From positions 75,691,691 to 75,755,690 of the forward strand of contig CM071570.1 of NCBI GenBank assembly GCA_036426205.1: 64,000 bases of DNA. The letters are read 5' to 3'. The first letter of the stretch is position 1. The number at the start of each line of letters is the position of its first letter. The notes under the pieces are model-generated. The model searched no databases and was not told where the DNA came from. It was given only the letters and a program-made list of their open reading frames with translations. Positions 23,419 through 34,589 of the stretch are shown here, in pieces. The position numbers and the translations under genes were made by a program. The stretch comes from Ascaphus truei (taxonomy: Eukaryota > Chordata > Amphibia > Anura > Ascaphidae).

Positions 23419-24038
23419 TGTCACGGGAGACCAGGACTATCACACTAGGGATCAATTCGCTAGACAGAAACACAGAGTTTATAAAATTAATTTATTGGAA
23501 AAAGAAATATCCACAACAGATGCACAACACACATACCCATCCGGGGAAAACTGAGGATACCCTACAGAACTAGTTGCAGGGACTCCTTTCAGAGATTTCC
23601 CCTGTCCTTCTTCCTTCACAGTGCCTACAGGTACTGGTTTTCAGGCCTGGGTCTAGCACTGGAGCTCTGAATCTGCAACTGGAACTCATAACCAGAGCTA
23701 CAGCTAACTAGGGGTCTCCCACCCCACCTTCTTATACCGTATGCCACAACATTGAAACATTCAAGGCCAGGTTCTGTCAATATGCCCCAGCCCCTGATTG
23801 GTGCGTTTAACAGCAACATTAAAAGAGCAACATAAAAATAGTTACTTGGAAAGGTCACAGACAACTTGGCAACATTCCCAGCCGAACATAACATTAACCC
23901 CAGGTCCCTGAAGTGCTGGAACCAGGCTACATAATATATAGGTATACATACACGTAATACAACTGTATTATTTACAGGTAGGGGTAATGGCAGACTTGAC
24001 CTTTATTAAAAGCAGTCACATTTACCCCTACCATCACA
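23419..24038 (-). mobile_element. candidate solo LTR
   Basis: Minus-strand segment of about 620 bp from TGTGATGGTAGGGG at 24038 to CCCGTGACA at 23419, i.e. TGT...ACA ends. It has a TATAAG box near 23735 and an AATAAA near 23490 on the same strand. Flanks AACAC (23414-23418) and TACAC (24039-24043) agree at four of five bases, a plausible decayed target duplication. The 3' signal order resembles the LTR-like segment at 3.6-4.6 kb. Confidence 0.45.
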
Positions 24039-26149
24039 TACACCATCACAAGGACTTGTCGACGGACCGGTTAAGTTTCCGAGCAGCGTCTTGCATTATG
24101 GGGGACCCAACTTCCTTAGCCCCTTGCTGTATAACACCAATGGTCAGTGATGCTTAAATACACTGCAATACTCTGTGAACAGCTTGATCTTATTTTATAT
24201 GTAAGCTATGCATTATTTATTAAATGCATTTATACCCCTTTAACCTCAGGTGCGCTCTTCTTCTCTAATCTGACCAATGCGCTAAGCCATACAATGTCCT
24301 GCAATGCTCCTTCTGTGGCACTGGGCTCTGCCCCATTCTGATGCATAGTTTGTCTCTCTATCACTCCCCGTCTCCATTGTCTTTGGGATGGTGGTGAATT
24401 TGCGGGAAATTCCAGGAAAACGCTTGTGGGTCTCACAGACTTACCTAACTTACGTTGTTACCTTACAGTAAAAAAAAGTTTTGACTGTCTATTTCTATTC
24501 TGATCACAAAAATACATCTGAAAATGTAATAACCAGGTTTTAATATAAAATCAATTGGATCCTATGCTGAAGTTCTATAACCAGACATCATCTGCAGTGA
24601 AAAATATGAAGTACTCTCTAGTTTTACAGATTTACCAATTCCATGCACAAAGCAGAAATGAAGATATGTAGGCACATAACATTATCTCATAACTATGATC
24701 TGCCAAATGTTCTTGCTGTCTTACAAATCACATTTGGCAAAAACATTTTTATACAGGGTTGTAAAAAGAGAAAATATGAGTAACTTTAAAAGTTTCTGAC
24801 ATCCATACACATAAAAAGTTCATATGCCAAATAAATAACTTCTACATGGATTTTTTTCTCTGCACTTATATTTATTTATAACTCAGCAAGCTGCATCTTC
24901 AGTTTTACCCAAATTATTATTTAGAACTTTTTGTTTGTTCTCACACATACGCTTTTAGTCAATATAGTGTGAAGCTGCTATCTAATAAATGCCACTAAAA
25001 TGTTCTCCAGTACAGATGAGAAGCTTTATAGGATATTGCATAAGATCCTTAAAGAATAGAGATGAAACTTACGGTATTAGCATTATTAATTGTTATTGTG
25101 GCCAACATGCCCTCAATACAAGTGAAAACACACTGAAATACTTATTGTGGGATTCCTTGTGATAACACGTGGCTACTCCTGTTCCATGAGGCTCTCTGGC
25201 TCAGGAAAATGAAGCATAGGATTGATACATTAAATGACAGTTGTTCAAAATACATTTAAGAGCAAGGGACCCTTACAAAATCTATTCTAACCTTGAGAAA
25301 CTACAGCCTATGTATTCTAGTGAACGGAATAATTCAGAACTATTGCTTAAGCGGGGCATATTTATTTCTTTATTACATCTTCTTATAGAACATTTAAGGA
25401 ATTATTACAAACAATTATTTGACACACAATACACGGCAGTACTTACCCAGGTTTTTTTAAGTCCCTCCTCCGTTGGACGGACTGACCTCCATTTCAATTT
25501 CACCTTTTTTCTATTATGTAGTGCTGCGTCCAGCCAGCTTCCCTTTGTGTTTTGGTCCTACCCCTGTAGGGACAGCATTTTGGAGCTTCACAATGATACA
25601 GTGTTTGTTGTTTTATGATTCTCCGCCATTGGAGTGGGTCTGTAGAAGTCTTCCCTGACTTGGCTACCATCAGCTTGATCCCGGAACATGAGTTTCCATC
25701 TTGGTGTGGGGGTCATGTGACTCGTGCGCACACAGCGACATCAATTTAGTAAGTGTTTATTGCGAAGAGCAGTACAGGGATTCAAGCCAGCCTATTCAGA
25801 AGGGCTTTCCCCTAGAGATGGGCGGATTATTTTTGCGTCTTTGGATTTGATGCGGATTGGCTGGTTCCTTTGACCTTGGGATTTCTACGACTCAGTCTCG
25901 AAAAGTTAAATTAACATTTTTTCTATAACTGTCAATCCACACGGCGGGTTAATACTTTGAATCAGAAACAGTAATATGCATAATCTGTGATACACGGAGG
26001 AGGAGGAGGAAGAGGAGGAGGAGGCGCCAAAGAGGAGTATAAATAGAAGTGGAGCCCCCAGTTGAAGCCATTTGTTGTAGGGTTTAGCTGTGGATTGTTT
26101 AGACTGTTGCTGCTGTAGTATTATACTGTAGCTTAAAAATGAATACATT
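24039..26149. other. no gene recognised
   Basis: Non-coding sequence. AGAGATGGGCGGA near 25816-25828, followed by GATGCGGATTGG, resembles a hAT terminal and subterminal region and may be the left end of the decayed hAT element to the right. A GAGGAGGAGG repeat lies near 25995-26025. Confidence 0.4.
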
Positions 26150-27180
26150 ATTAATTAATAAAAGTATTTGCAGAACCATTAACAACTACTGTAGGCAATA
26201 ACCTGTGATTGACTGGAGTTTCAGTTAAGTGTGCTGTGGCCCTCATGATGGCCAGGTTTCTGTTTATAGTACTATACATTATTAACTTGTATATATAGCA
26301 GCAGTTATTGATATTACTGTGAAAAAATCCCAAGAAGAACTACTAATCTTACTGAACAGTTTGTACTGTCAATTATTTGTTAATAAAAGGGATAAACTGC
26401 ACTGGTCCAAATTGAGTTTCTATATAATTTAATCTCAAGTATTGCCGGTGGGCTCTACAGTAAAGTTTACTGTGAAAAATAACCCTAGCTAAAAAAATTA
26501 TACTTTATTTATGTAATAAGAATTGGAGCTAGCTGAACCATTAACAACCATGAATTAAGCTGTGATTAACTGCAGTTTCAGTTAAGTGTGCTCTGGCCCT
26601 CCTCATCTGTTTGTAGTATATTAACTGGCATATACAGCAACAGTTATTGATATTGCTGTGAAATGACACCAAGAATAATTATGAACCTTACAGAACAGTT
26701 TGTACTGTTCATTTTTGGAAGTTACAGGCATAATACAGTGCCCCACTCCACATTGAGTTTATATAATTCTCTGCTTGTACTTTTAGCGCTGAAGGGCGCT
26801 GCTGTAATTTTAGTTACACTAATAGAAAATCACTCTAGCTGGAAAAATTATACCCTATTTACGTAATAAAAGTTGGAGCTAGCTGATCCATTAACACCTA
26901 GGCATTAACCTGTGATTGACTGGCGTTTAAGTTAAGTGTGCTCTTGCCCTCCCTATGACCAGGTTTCTGTTTGTAGTATATTATTAAGTTGGATATTTAG
27001 CAGCAGTTATTGATATTACCTTGAAACCCAATAATAATTACTAATCTTCCACAACAGTTTATACTGTCAATTATTTGATAATAAAAAGTAAAAAATAAAC
27101 TGGTCCACATTGAGTTTCTATGATTCTTTCTCTGCAGAGCACATAGTGTGCTTCCAAGTTCACAGTGGCAGCAGGACAAA
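26150..27180 (+). repeat. three-unit tandem repeat, period about 350-362 bp
   Basis: The same ordered phrases recur three times: CCATTAAC at 26176, 26538 and 26888, then TGATTGACTG-like, TTTCAGTTAAGTGTGCTCTGG-like, CAGGTTTCTGTTTGTAGTAT, AGCAGCAGTTATTGATATTA, CAGTTTGTACTGTCAATTAT and TTGAGTTTCTAT. Units differ by several per cent and by small indels. No frame is conserved across them. They lie between the putative hAT left end and the decayed hAT coding region and could be its 5' untranslated repeats. Confidence 0.85.
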
Positions 27181-28112
27181 CAACAACAGCAGTCACTAAC
27201 ATATTATAGCATTATACTGTATATAATAGAAGTGAAGTAAAATAATTACATAAACATGTCTAATAGTAGAAATACCAGTTATAGTCTTTGGAATAAATAT
27301 TTGGAAAGTAGATGTATAGGGGAAAAGAGGTGGATGTAGTTTTGGTGGTGGTAAAGTTAAATCCGTTTAAAGTGGTGCTTTTTGCACTGTTGATCCTGCA
27401 GCTATTACTAGTACTCATAGTCACAGCAAGTAAGTGGAAGGATAATAATTACACTGCTGCCACTGAATCACAATCTCACTGTAGAAGTGTAAGGGTTCCG
27501 GTCCAGGGTTTTGTTGGAACTTGCCCTTCAGTGGCTGTTGCGGCCATTTTGGTTCCTTGCAGCCTCCTACTGAAGGCTGCCCTTCCTATCATGAAGTTGC
27601 CAAGCAAAGCTTTCTGTTTGTCTTTCTGTTGTTTCAGCTGTGTTACTTTGTATCTCCTGTCCTCTTGTCTCTGGATTCCCTTTTGCTAACCCCTGCCTGT
27701 GACCCTGACTTTGCACCTTCCCACCTGTCTTGACCTTAGCTTTTGACCCGACCTTGCGCCTCTGCCGTCTGCTTTGATCCTCAGCTTCCATCCTTACTAC
27801 GATAACTCCAAACAGGACTCTGTCCCTTAGCTCTGGTCTGTGAATATATGCTCCTACCTTAGCCCTGTGGGTCCACTTCCTGATCTGAGACAAGCACCAT
27901 TATACGAAGGCCCACTTACCCTGCCCCCACCCTTCCAGTAGACAATGAATTTCTAGTTAAGAAGAGATATGAGAAGGAAACAGGAAGTGCAAGTCTGCCT
28001 GCTATTGCTCTAGCTAATACTTCTGACACAAGATTGGATAATGTGCGGAAGCATAATATTGAGAATTTTAATAGAACTGTCGGGTCTATTGAAAAAAACA
28101 GGCCCACCCCCA
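27181..28112 (+). other. mixed repeat DNA; possible hAT N-terminal remnant
   Basis: 27.49-27.87 kb has TCCTGTCC/CTGACC-rich sequence reminiscent of a retrotransposon U5 region. From about 27945 a plus-strand frame (NEFLVKKRYEKET...) stays open to the LTR inserted at 28113. It might be an upstream piece of the decayed hAT protein, but no motif proves that. Confidence 0.3.
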
Positions 28113-28852
28113 TGTAAGGATCCATGATGGCCTGGGTCGCGCACCTCGCAGGGCAAGCTTACCACAGTCCGCGACCAGGTACCTCACTGAGCCCTCTCTT
28201 CCTTGCACATCCCGCGGCGTCGCAGATCTCGCACGTCGGTCCTGCCCCGCACGCAGACACCGCACGACTGGAGAGACTGGTGCCGCTGTCACCGCCTCCG
28301 GCCTCCGCTCCAGGATGGTGTCGCCGGCATGCAGTGCGCAGGGTCTGTGCGGGTTGAGCACGCAAGTAAACAGAGCCTGGCTTCTCTGCATCACACCACG
28401 GCCGCTGCGGACTCCTCCACCTATCACAGGACTACCTACTGTTGAGCCCTCCTCCCTGCAGGCTTCCTATTGTTCCTGGATATATATATATATGCTCAGC
28501 CAGCCCCTTGGCAAGATGGCTGAGCCTAAGACTTCATTCGTGCGAAGTGCTTACTACAATCCCTGACTCCTGTTCTTTGTTCTTGGTACCAGTCTCTTTC
28601 CGTGTCTAACCTTGGCTAGCATCTGGACTCTTGACTTCTCTACTTCTGACCCCGGCATTACCTACGGCGATCCACATCTCTCCAATCTCGACCACAGCAA
28701 GTACCTACAATGATCTCGACTTCTCCAATCTCGACAATGGCTACCCACTACCAATCTACACTCCGAACACGCTCTAGCAGCTGGAGGTCGGTTTATTCAA
28801 TCCCCACCTCGGCCCACGGTCGCGCCCTGTTTGTGGTGAGCACTACATTACA
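28113..28852 (+). mobile_element. candidate solo LTR (gypsy-like)
   Basis: Runs from TGTAAGGATCC to CACTACATTACA with TGT...ACA ends. It has a TATATATATATATATG box near 28480 and a downstream pyrimidine-rich GACTCCTG...CTTGGCTAGC...GACTTCTC region like the U5 of Ty3/gypsy LTRs in fish and frogs. Flanks CCCCA and CACCA agree at four of five bases. There is no internal region, so a solo LTR is likely. Confidence 0.45.
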
Positions 28853-28959
28853 CACCACCACCACTGACACCAACGCTAGCTTCTGCTGTGCCTCTTACTG
28901 CTGCCAGTGCTAACAACAAGCGCACTATTAAGACATTTTTAAAAGGCTTATTCTTCTTG

Positions 28960-29420
28960 CTACAGTCCAAAAAAGGAATTAGTACCGACCAAGTTCGGAT
29001 GTTGAAGATGAAGAGTCACAATCACAGGCACTTGATGATGACTTGAAGGAGCATGGTGTTGGATTAGATGAGTTATCCATTCAAACATCACTTGTTTTGA
29101 ATGATGATTCTGATGATGAGGAGGAGGAGGAGGATATTGATGATGCTGTCAAAGACTGTGATTTAAGTGACACTGGTGGGGGTGTCCGGGGCAATGATGA
29201 ATATGATAATGTTTCAGATAAAAGGGATAATACTAGATCGTTCTTCATGATTGCGAAAAAACAGATACAATCACATGTAAAGCAAACTCTAGAAGCAGTA
29301 ACAATAATTGCATCAGCAGCCCTATATATTCACTATTTAGTAATCATAAGCAAACATCTATCATCAACAACATCACATACCGGTACATTGATGTTTCCTT
29401 CCTCCTTATCAGCATTGTGA
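28960..29420 (+). pseudogene. acidic N-terminal region of a decayed hAT transposase (tentative)
   Basis: Reading across one frame change gives SSDVEDEESQSQALDD and then an open stretch from 29043 with a DDSDDEEEEEDIDD acidic block, ending in a stop near 29420. It lies upstream, in the same orientation, of clear hAT transposase remnants and is separated from them by an inserted 1.9-kb element. Acidic linkers between the BED finger and catalytic core are common in hAT proteins, but no BED finger is visible, so the link is inference. Confidence 0.35.
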
Positions 29421-30069
29421 GGAATCCGCTCCTGGGTTTGGAAAAGGGGTAAGCTAGGTATCCATCTTTTCTTTAAGAGCTCACATGACCATGGGCGTCC
29501 GCAGAATTTTTTTCGGGGGGGGGGGCATAATTTATAACCGCAGCGCAATGGCGGTCCCGGCTGCGGCACAAATTGGTCCCGACTTGGGAGTGAGACGGCT
29601 TTCATTGGTAGGTAGTGTTACCAATGAGAGCCGCATCACTCCCGAGTGCTACCAATGACAGTGCGCTGCGCTTCCTCCGGCGTAGCAGCATAGGCTAGCC
29701 TACCACTAGCTGCCTGCCGCAGCTCCAGGGGCACCCACCCACCTCCGTCCCGGTCCACCCAGAGTCTGTTTTTGGCGTTTATAGCGCCGTTAACGTACTG
29801 TACGGCGCCATAAATGCCAAAAACAGCCCAGGACTGCGAGTGATCCAGGCAGAGCCGCCAACAGAAATCATGGGGCCCAGGACAAATGAAAGGAGCAGGC
29901 CCCCCCCGAACCCATAGCGCCCCTCCCGAACCCATAGCGCACCTACCACGAAAAAATATCTTTTAGAGCGCAACTTTTACTTAACTGTTTTCTTATTGTG
30001 ATACAGAATAAAACATTACAATGCAACCTGTTTATTTTTATATTTTCAACAAAAGACATGTGTCTGCCT

Positions 30070-30765
30070 GCCTGGGTGGGTGAGTGGGTGAATGACAGTA
30101 GAATGACAGTGGGTGAGTGGGTGAATGACAGTGGGTGGGTGAATGACAATGGGTGGGTGAATGACGATGGGTCGGTGGGTGAATGACAGTGGGTGGGTGG
30201 GTGGGTGAATGACAGTGGGTGAATGACAGCTTGAATGACGGTGGGTGGGTGAATGATGGTTGAATGACGGTGGGTGGGTGGGATAATGACGGTAGGTGGG
30301 TGGATGAATGATGGTGGGTGGGTGAATAACAGTGAGTGAGTGGGTGGATGGGTGAATGACAGTGGATGAATGACAGTGGGTGGGTGGGTTTGAATGTTGA
30401 ATGTGGGTGGGTGAATGATGGTGGGAGAGAGTGACTGGGTGACAGTGACTGGGTGGGTGGGTGACAGTGACTGGGTGGGAGACAGTGACTGGGTGGGTGG
30501 GAGACAGTTACTGGGTGGGAGACAGTGACTGGGTGACTGAGTGAGTGACAGTGACTGGGTGGGATAGTGACTTGACAGTGACTGGGTGGGTAACAGTGAC
30601 TTGGTGAGTGACAGTCAGTGACTGGGTGGGTGACAGTGACTGACGTTGACAGTGGGTAATGGTGACAGTAACGGTGACAGTGGATGACAGTGACAGTGGG
30701 TGACGGTGACAGTGGGTGATGGTGACAGTGACAGTGGGTGACAGTGACTGGGTGGGGTGACTTAC
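30070..30765 (+). repeat. minisatellite (GGTGGGTGAATGACAGT / GACAGTGACTGGGT)
   Basis: About 700 bp of short tandem units. The first half is built on GTGGGTGAATGACAGTGG and the second half on GTGACAGTGACTGGGTGG variants. Open frames across it are artefacts. Confidence 0.95.
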
Positions 30766-30973
30766 CTTGACCGGGTGGGTGCAGTCGGACGCTTCCCCCT
30801 TCTGCCCCCGATATCCCCGCAGCAGCTGCCAGGGACGGGAGGTGGGCTTGGGGAGGAGGGCTCGGAGGGGCACGGGAGGTGGGCTCGGGGGGGGAGGGGG
30901 GGCAAGGCCACGGGAGGTGGGCCGGGGGCCACGTGGGAGGTGGGTGCGCGGGAAGCTGGCCAAGGGGGGGAAG

Positions 30974-31140
30974 CGGGCCGCAGGAGGAGCTGGTACTTCC
31001 CCCTCCGTCCCACGTTGGGAGCGAGGCCGCAGAGGAGCTGGTACTTCCCCCTCCATCCCACGTTGGGAGCGGGAGGGGGAGCGGGCCGCAGAGGATCTTG
31101 GCTTGTACTTCCCCCTCCGTCCCACTTTGGGAGCGGGGGG
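30974..31140 (+). repeat. three GC-rich tandem units
   Basis: GGCCGCAGAGGAGCTGG...ACTTCCCCCTCC...CCCACGTTGGGAGCG occurs three times with a period of about 48-59 bp. Confidence 0.85.
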
Positions 31141-31530
31141 AAGCAGGCCCTGCTTGCCCTGCGCATGCGCGCCAGGACCGCGGGGAATCGGCGCCATTTT
31201 TTTTAACTTTTTTTTTTTACATTTATTTAATTAATTGGTGCCCGGCCTGACCCACGGGGCCCGGGAAGCAGTACCCTTTGTCTCCCCTGTGCCCCCCCCC
31301 CTGTTGGCGGCCCTTGATCCAGGGGGGGGCAAGCGCCCCCCCTTGCCCCCTCCTGCGGACGCCCATGCACATGACCCGCCACCACCACAAAAAGTGGCGG
31401 GCAACCTTAGATAGCCAGCATTAGACAAAGAGGGGCTTTAGCAATCAGACAACACAGTGCAATGTCAAAAGCAGAGATAGAGACAATAGGTCACTAGTGT
31501 CAGTAGAAGTAACATGACAGCCTCCCTCTC

Positions 31531-31560
31531 ACCCCCCCCCCCCCCCACACACACACACAC
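31531..31560. repeat. C-run followed by (CA)n
   Basis: Simple sequence repeat. Confidence 0.9.
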
Positions 31561-31575
31561 AATCACTCTTATTTT

Positions 31576-33310
31576 ATGGTTGTAATGCATTTGATGATGC
31601 TCTACTGCACAGCAGCAGTTTGCAAAGCAGACATGATGATGTTAGTGCTACTGCTCCTAGTAATAGTACAAGCAGCCTCACATGCACAACCCAATGCAAC
31701 AAACAGCAGCAGCCTACAGTTCGGGAAGCATTTGAAAAGGGGAAGATATCCCACCACACCCTTGAAAGAGCTCTGGTGCTGAATGGCAATTTAGCTAAAC
31801 TGCTTGCTATAGACTTGTTGCAATTAAAATTGGTTGAATCTAAGGGCTTCAAAGAGCTTATTGAAAGTTGCGAGCCACGTTGGACCATCACTAGCAGACA
31901 TATTTCTCTAGCAAGGCACTTCCAAAACTGTACAGCAAAGTTTTTGCATCTGTTGTCTAGGCTCTTGCACAGTCAGAGGGTAGTAGGGAACACCTCACTA
32001 CTGACATGTGATGTACTGTAGTTGTCATGGAGGCGGTCACTAACTGTTATTACCCATTGGGTGTGTTTCAGTATTGTCAAACCCCAAAAGCTGGTGGGAA
32101 AAAAAGGCAGTCAACGTCTGTAGCAGCAAGATGTTCTGTAGACATGTCACTACTTTTGAAGAAAAGGCACACACAGCTTCTGATATGTTAGCAAAAATAA
32201 AGCATGTAATATAGCGTTAGCTAAATCCAAAGGTACTTGATTTCGGGTTTGTGTAATGGTTCCAACTTTGTTGCAGCACTGAAACAAGGCAACATGACAC
32301 ACATTCCTTGTTTTGCACATATACTTAATTTAATAGTCACTAATTTCCTTGCTCAGTGTCAGAATGTACGGAGCATTTTGTCCATAACTAGGAAATATGT
32401 GCTCACTTTTGCCAATCGTACAAAGCCCGCAATGCCCTGTCTAGGTTCCAGGAGCAAAACAACCTGCCTCGTCACCAAATAATAAATGAGTTGCCAAAAC
32501 ACTGGAATTCCACCTTATATATGCTTGAGCACCTGCATGAGCAACAGAAGGCGGTCAATGATTTTGACATATCAGGCAGCTGGGTTGGGGCCTTTATGCA
32601 GCCTAGATAGTGTCATATGCTGGGAGAGCTGAGCAGAGTGTTGAGGCCTTTTGAGGAAGCCACCATTTTTGTGAGCAGTCATGAAGATAGCATAAGTCAG
32701 ATCATCCCTCTAATATTTCTCCTAGAAAAAGCATTAATCACTCAATACGCAATACAATAATGGCAACAATAATCATGAAAATTATATTAATAATATGTTG
32801 GCAATGGTTGATAAATTGTTTGAATGCCTGGTCAATGACCCCCCGTGTTTTCAGTATGAAATGGAGAGATGAATGCCTACAGGCTACACTTTTAGACCCT
32901 CAATGAATTCAAAGACAGAACTAAATACTTTTTTTTTTAAAGATTATGGATCATTCCAAGGAAAATCTAATTGATTGTTTCCAGAGTTGGAAAATGAGGT
33001 AAGTTATGAGACCAATGAAGGTTCATTACTATGGCATTGTTCGCACTAGCGCAGAAGCAGGTACTACTAGTGCTATGGACATAGTGGAGGCATACAGTAT
33101 ATGGGGAATAGTTCATTCCTGCCTCCTGAATGTGATCCTATTGAATACTCAGCTGGTAAAACAAAAACATGACCTGCTCTTGCAAAGGTGGCAGTGGACT
33201 AGCTAAGTTGTCCTCCAGCAGGTGTGTTGTCAGAGTGTTTAGTGCAGCATGTGGCAACCTAACTAGAAATGGGCAATGTTTAGATCCACAGCAGATCGGC
33301 CGGTTCATAA
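31576..33310 (+). pseudogene. decayed hAT transposase
   Basis: Plus-strand blocks, joined across stops and frameshifts, follow the order of a hAT transposase: PTVREAFEKGK, IDLLQLKLVESKGFKELIE with EPRWTITSRH (31.70-31.95 kb); CNGSNFVAALK and HIPCFAHILNLIV (32.24-32.35 kb); LPKHWNSTLYMLEHLHEQQ (32.49-32.56 kb); ATLLDP (about 32.89 kb); and a C-terminal VRVFSAACGNLTRN (33.21-33.27 kb), which corresponds to the dimerisation (hATC) motif. Catalytic-core landmarks are recognisable, but several nonsense codons and shifts make it non-functional. Confidence 0.75.
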
Positions 33311-33645
33311 AGGGAGATTTGTGTTTTGTGCATTTTTTATTCTTATTGACAATTAAATCAGTGGATTCTGAAATCCGTTGACCGATTTGTAGAATCCAAT
33401 CCGCGGATTGAGAAATCCGATGCCGGGCTTTTAAGAATTCGCCAACAGATTGCCGAATTCGCGGATTGGATTTTGCAAATTCGTCAACATATTGTATCCA
33501 ATTGCAGTTTTTGATGAGTCCGCACAGATTAAAACGACCAAATCCATTTGCAAATTTTACACCGCAAAATTGATTTTTTGGGGAAAATCTGGGAAACGGA
33601 TTTTGGCTATTTCGCAAATCAATTTATTAAATTATTTAAGATAAT
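33290..33645. repeat. subterminal repeats of a hAT-like element
   Basis: Multiple copies of GCGGATTGGATT/AATCCGCGGATTG-like words in both orientations (about 33358-33480), immediately after the hAT C-terminus. A related GATGCGGATTGG word lies beside the putative left end near 25848. Clusters of short words of this kind are typical transposase-binding subterminal regions. No matching right TIR was found. Confidence 0.4.
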
Positions 33646-33769
33646 GTACCAATAATCGTGTGGTAAAGTATTCATAAATACGAAAATTGGGAGCCACGTT
33701 TGCATCGCGCTATAAGCGGATTAACGTTGGAACGGATCGTGTTATAACGGGGTTGAGCTGTAGTTTTAA

Positions 33770-34570
33770 ATATTGGGCATATGGTTTGACTCCCATTTAA
33801 TATTTGGGATGCACATTGATCCCCTGACATCCAAAACCTATGCCAAACTAGTTGTACTTTATAGGAACAAATCATCCCTAAGTCTGCTGGTCAGAAAGTG
33901 TATCGCACAGTAAATGCTAATGCCAATTATCAACTATGGGGACATAGTATATGGCTTGGCACCCCAAACCCACCGTAGCAAACTTGATACCCTCTACAAT
34001 TCAATATGCAGTTTTGTTCTCCAATGCAACTACAACACACATCACTGTGAAATGTTCAAAGAACTTGATAGGTCATCACTTGAGTCTAAGTGCAAAATTC
34101 ATCTATCCTGTCTTGCCTTCAAATACTTTTTGGGCAAGCTACCCGTCTACCTGAACAAGCTCCTCACCCCAACCACATGCAGCACTTATCATCTGAGATC
34201 TGACTCCAAAAGACTGTTCATGGTCCCAAGGTTCAGCAAAGTATCCAGCCACTCCTCCTTCTCTTACCGTGCACCCCAAAACTGGAACAATCTACCGGAG
34301 ACTCTCACAGACACACCCAGTCTAAGTTCTTTCAAAACTAAAGCTGTCTCACATTTTAATCTGGTCTGTAACTTTTACATACGCCTATAATATCTTTAAC
34401 TGTGCATGATATGTCTTGAATATAATGTATACCCTGTTCACTTATGTAACTATGTATTTGTGACCATGTATTATTTGTCATCATAACTCTATGCCCAGGA
34501 CATACTTGAAAACGAGAGGTAAATCTCAATGTATTACTTACTATTAAAACATTTTATAAAAAAAAAAATC
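33770..34570 (+). mobile_element. LINE (L2/CR1-type) 3' end
   Basis: The 5'-truncated copy encodes the C-terminal tail of a reverse-transcriptase protein (33914-34390) plus a short 3' UTR ending in AAAACATTTTATAAA. The same 3' end recurs at 42.97-43.64 kb. Confidence 0.7.
33914..34390 (+). pseudogene. LINE reverse-transcriptase C-terminal region
   Basis: A 158-residue open tail: INYGDIVYGLAP near the start, then HLSCLAFKYFLGKLPVYL, and near the end YRAPQNWNNLPETL and SFKTKAVSHFNL. These are landmarks of the region after the polymerase core in L2/CR1/Rex-type LINE proteins. An upstream block (LVVLYRNKSSLSLLVRKC) continues the same protein before a TAA at 33911-33913. No endonuclease or catalytic YADD motif remains. 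Confidence 0.7.
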
Positions 34571-34589
34571 AACGATTGCCCAATTATAC

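Larger units (their letters stand above)
29848..31313. mobile_element. nested element inside the hAT-type element
   Basis: Left end GGCAGAGCCGCCAACAG and inverted right end CTGTTGGCGGCCC form related terminal repeats. Flanks GTGATCCA (29840-29847) and TTGATCCA (31314-31321) agree at seven of eight bases, which again fits hAT-type insertion. The interior is a minisatellite plus GC-rich tandem units and has no transposase. Confidence 0.65.
29490..31367. mobile_element. non-autonomous hAT-type element with perfect 8-bp target duplication
   Basis: Left end CATGGGCGTCCGCAG (29490) and inverted right end CTGCGGACGCCCATG (finishing 31367) form perfect 15-bp terminal repeats. CACATGAC flanks both ends (29482-29489 and 31368-31375), a perfect 8-bp target duplication typical of hAT. 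The interior is non-coding, contains a second nested element, and is rich in G or C near both ends. Confidence 0.85.

Noticed and set aside
27312..27689. 125-codon frame with a hydrophobic segment
   Set aside because: Composition resembles random translation of T-rich repeat DNA; no family match and no conserved neighbour.
30508..31197. 229-codon open frame and three overlapping Gly/Arg-rich frames
   Set aside because: They cover a minisatellite and GC-rich tandem units inside a transposon; no domain and several frames are open at once.
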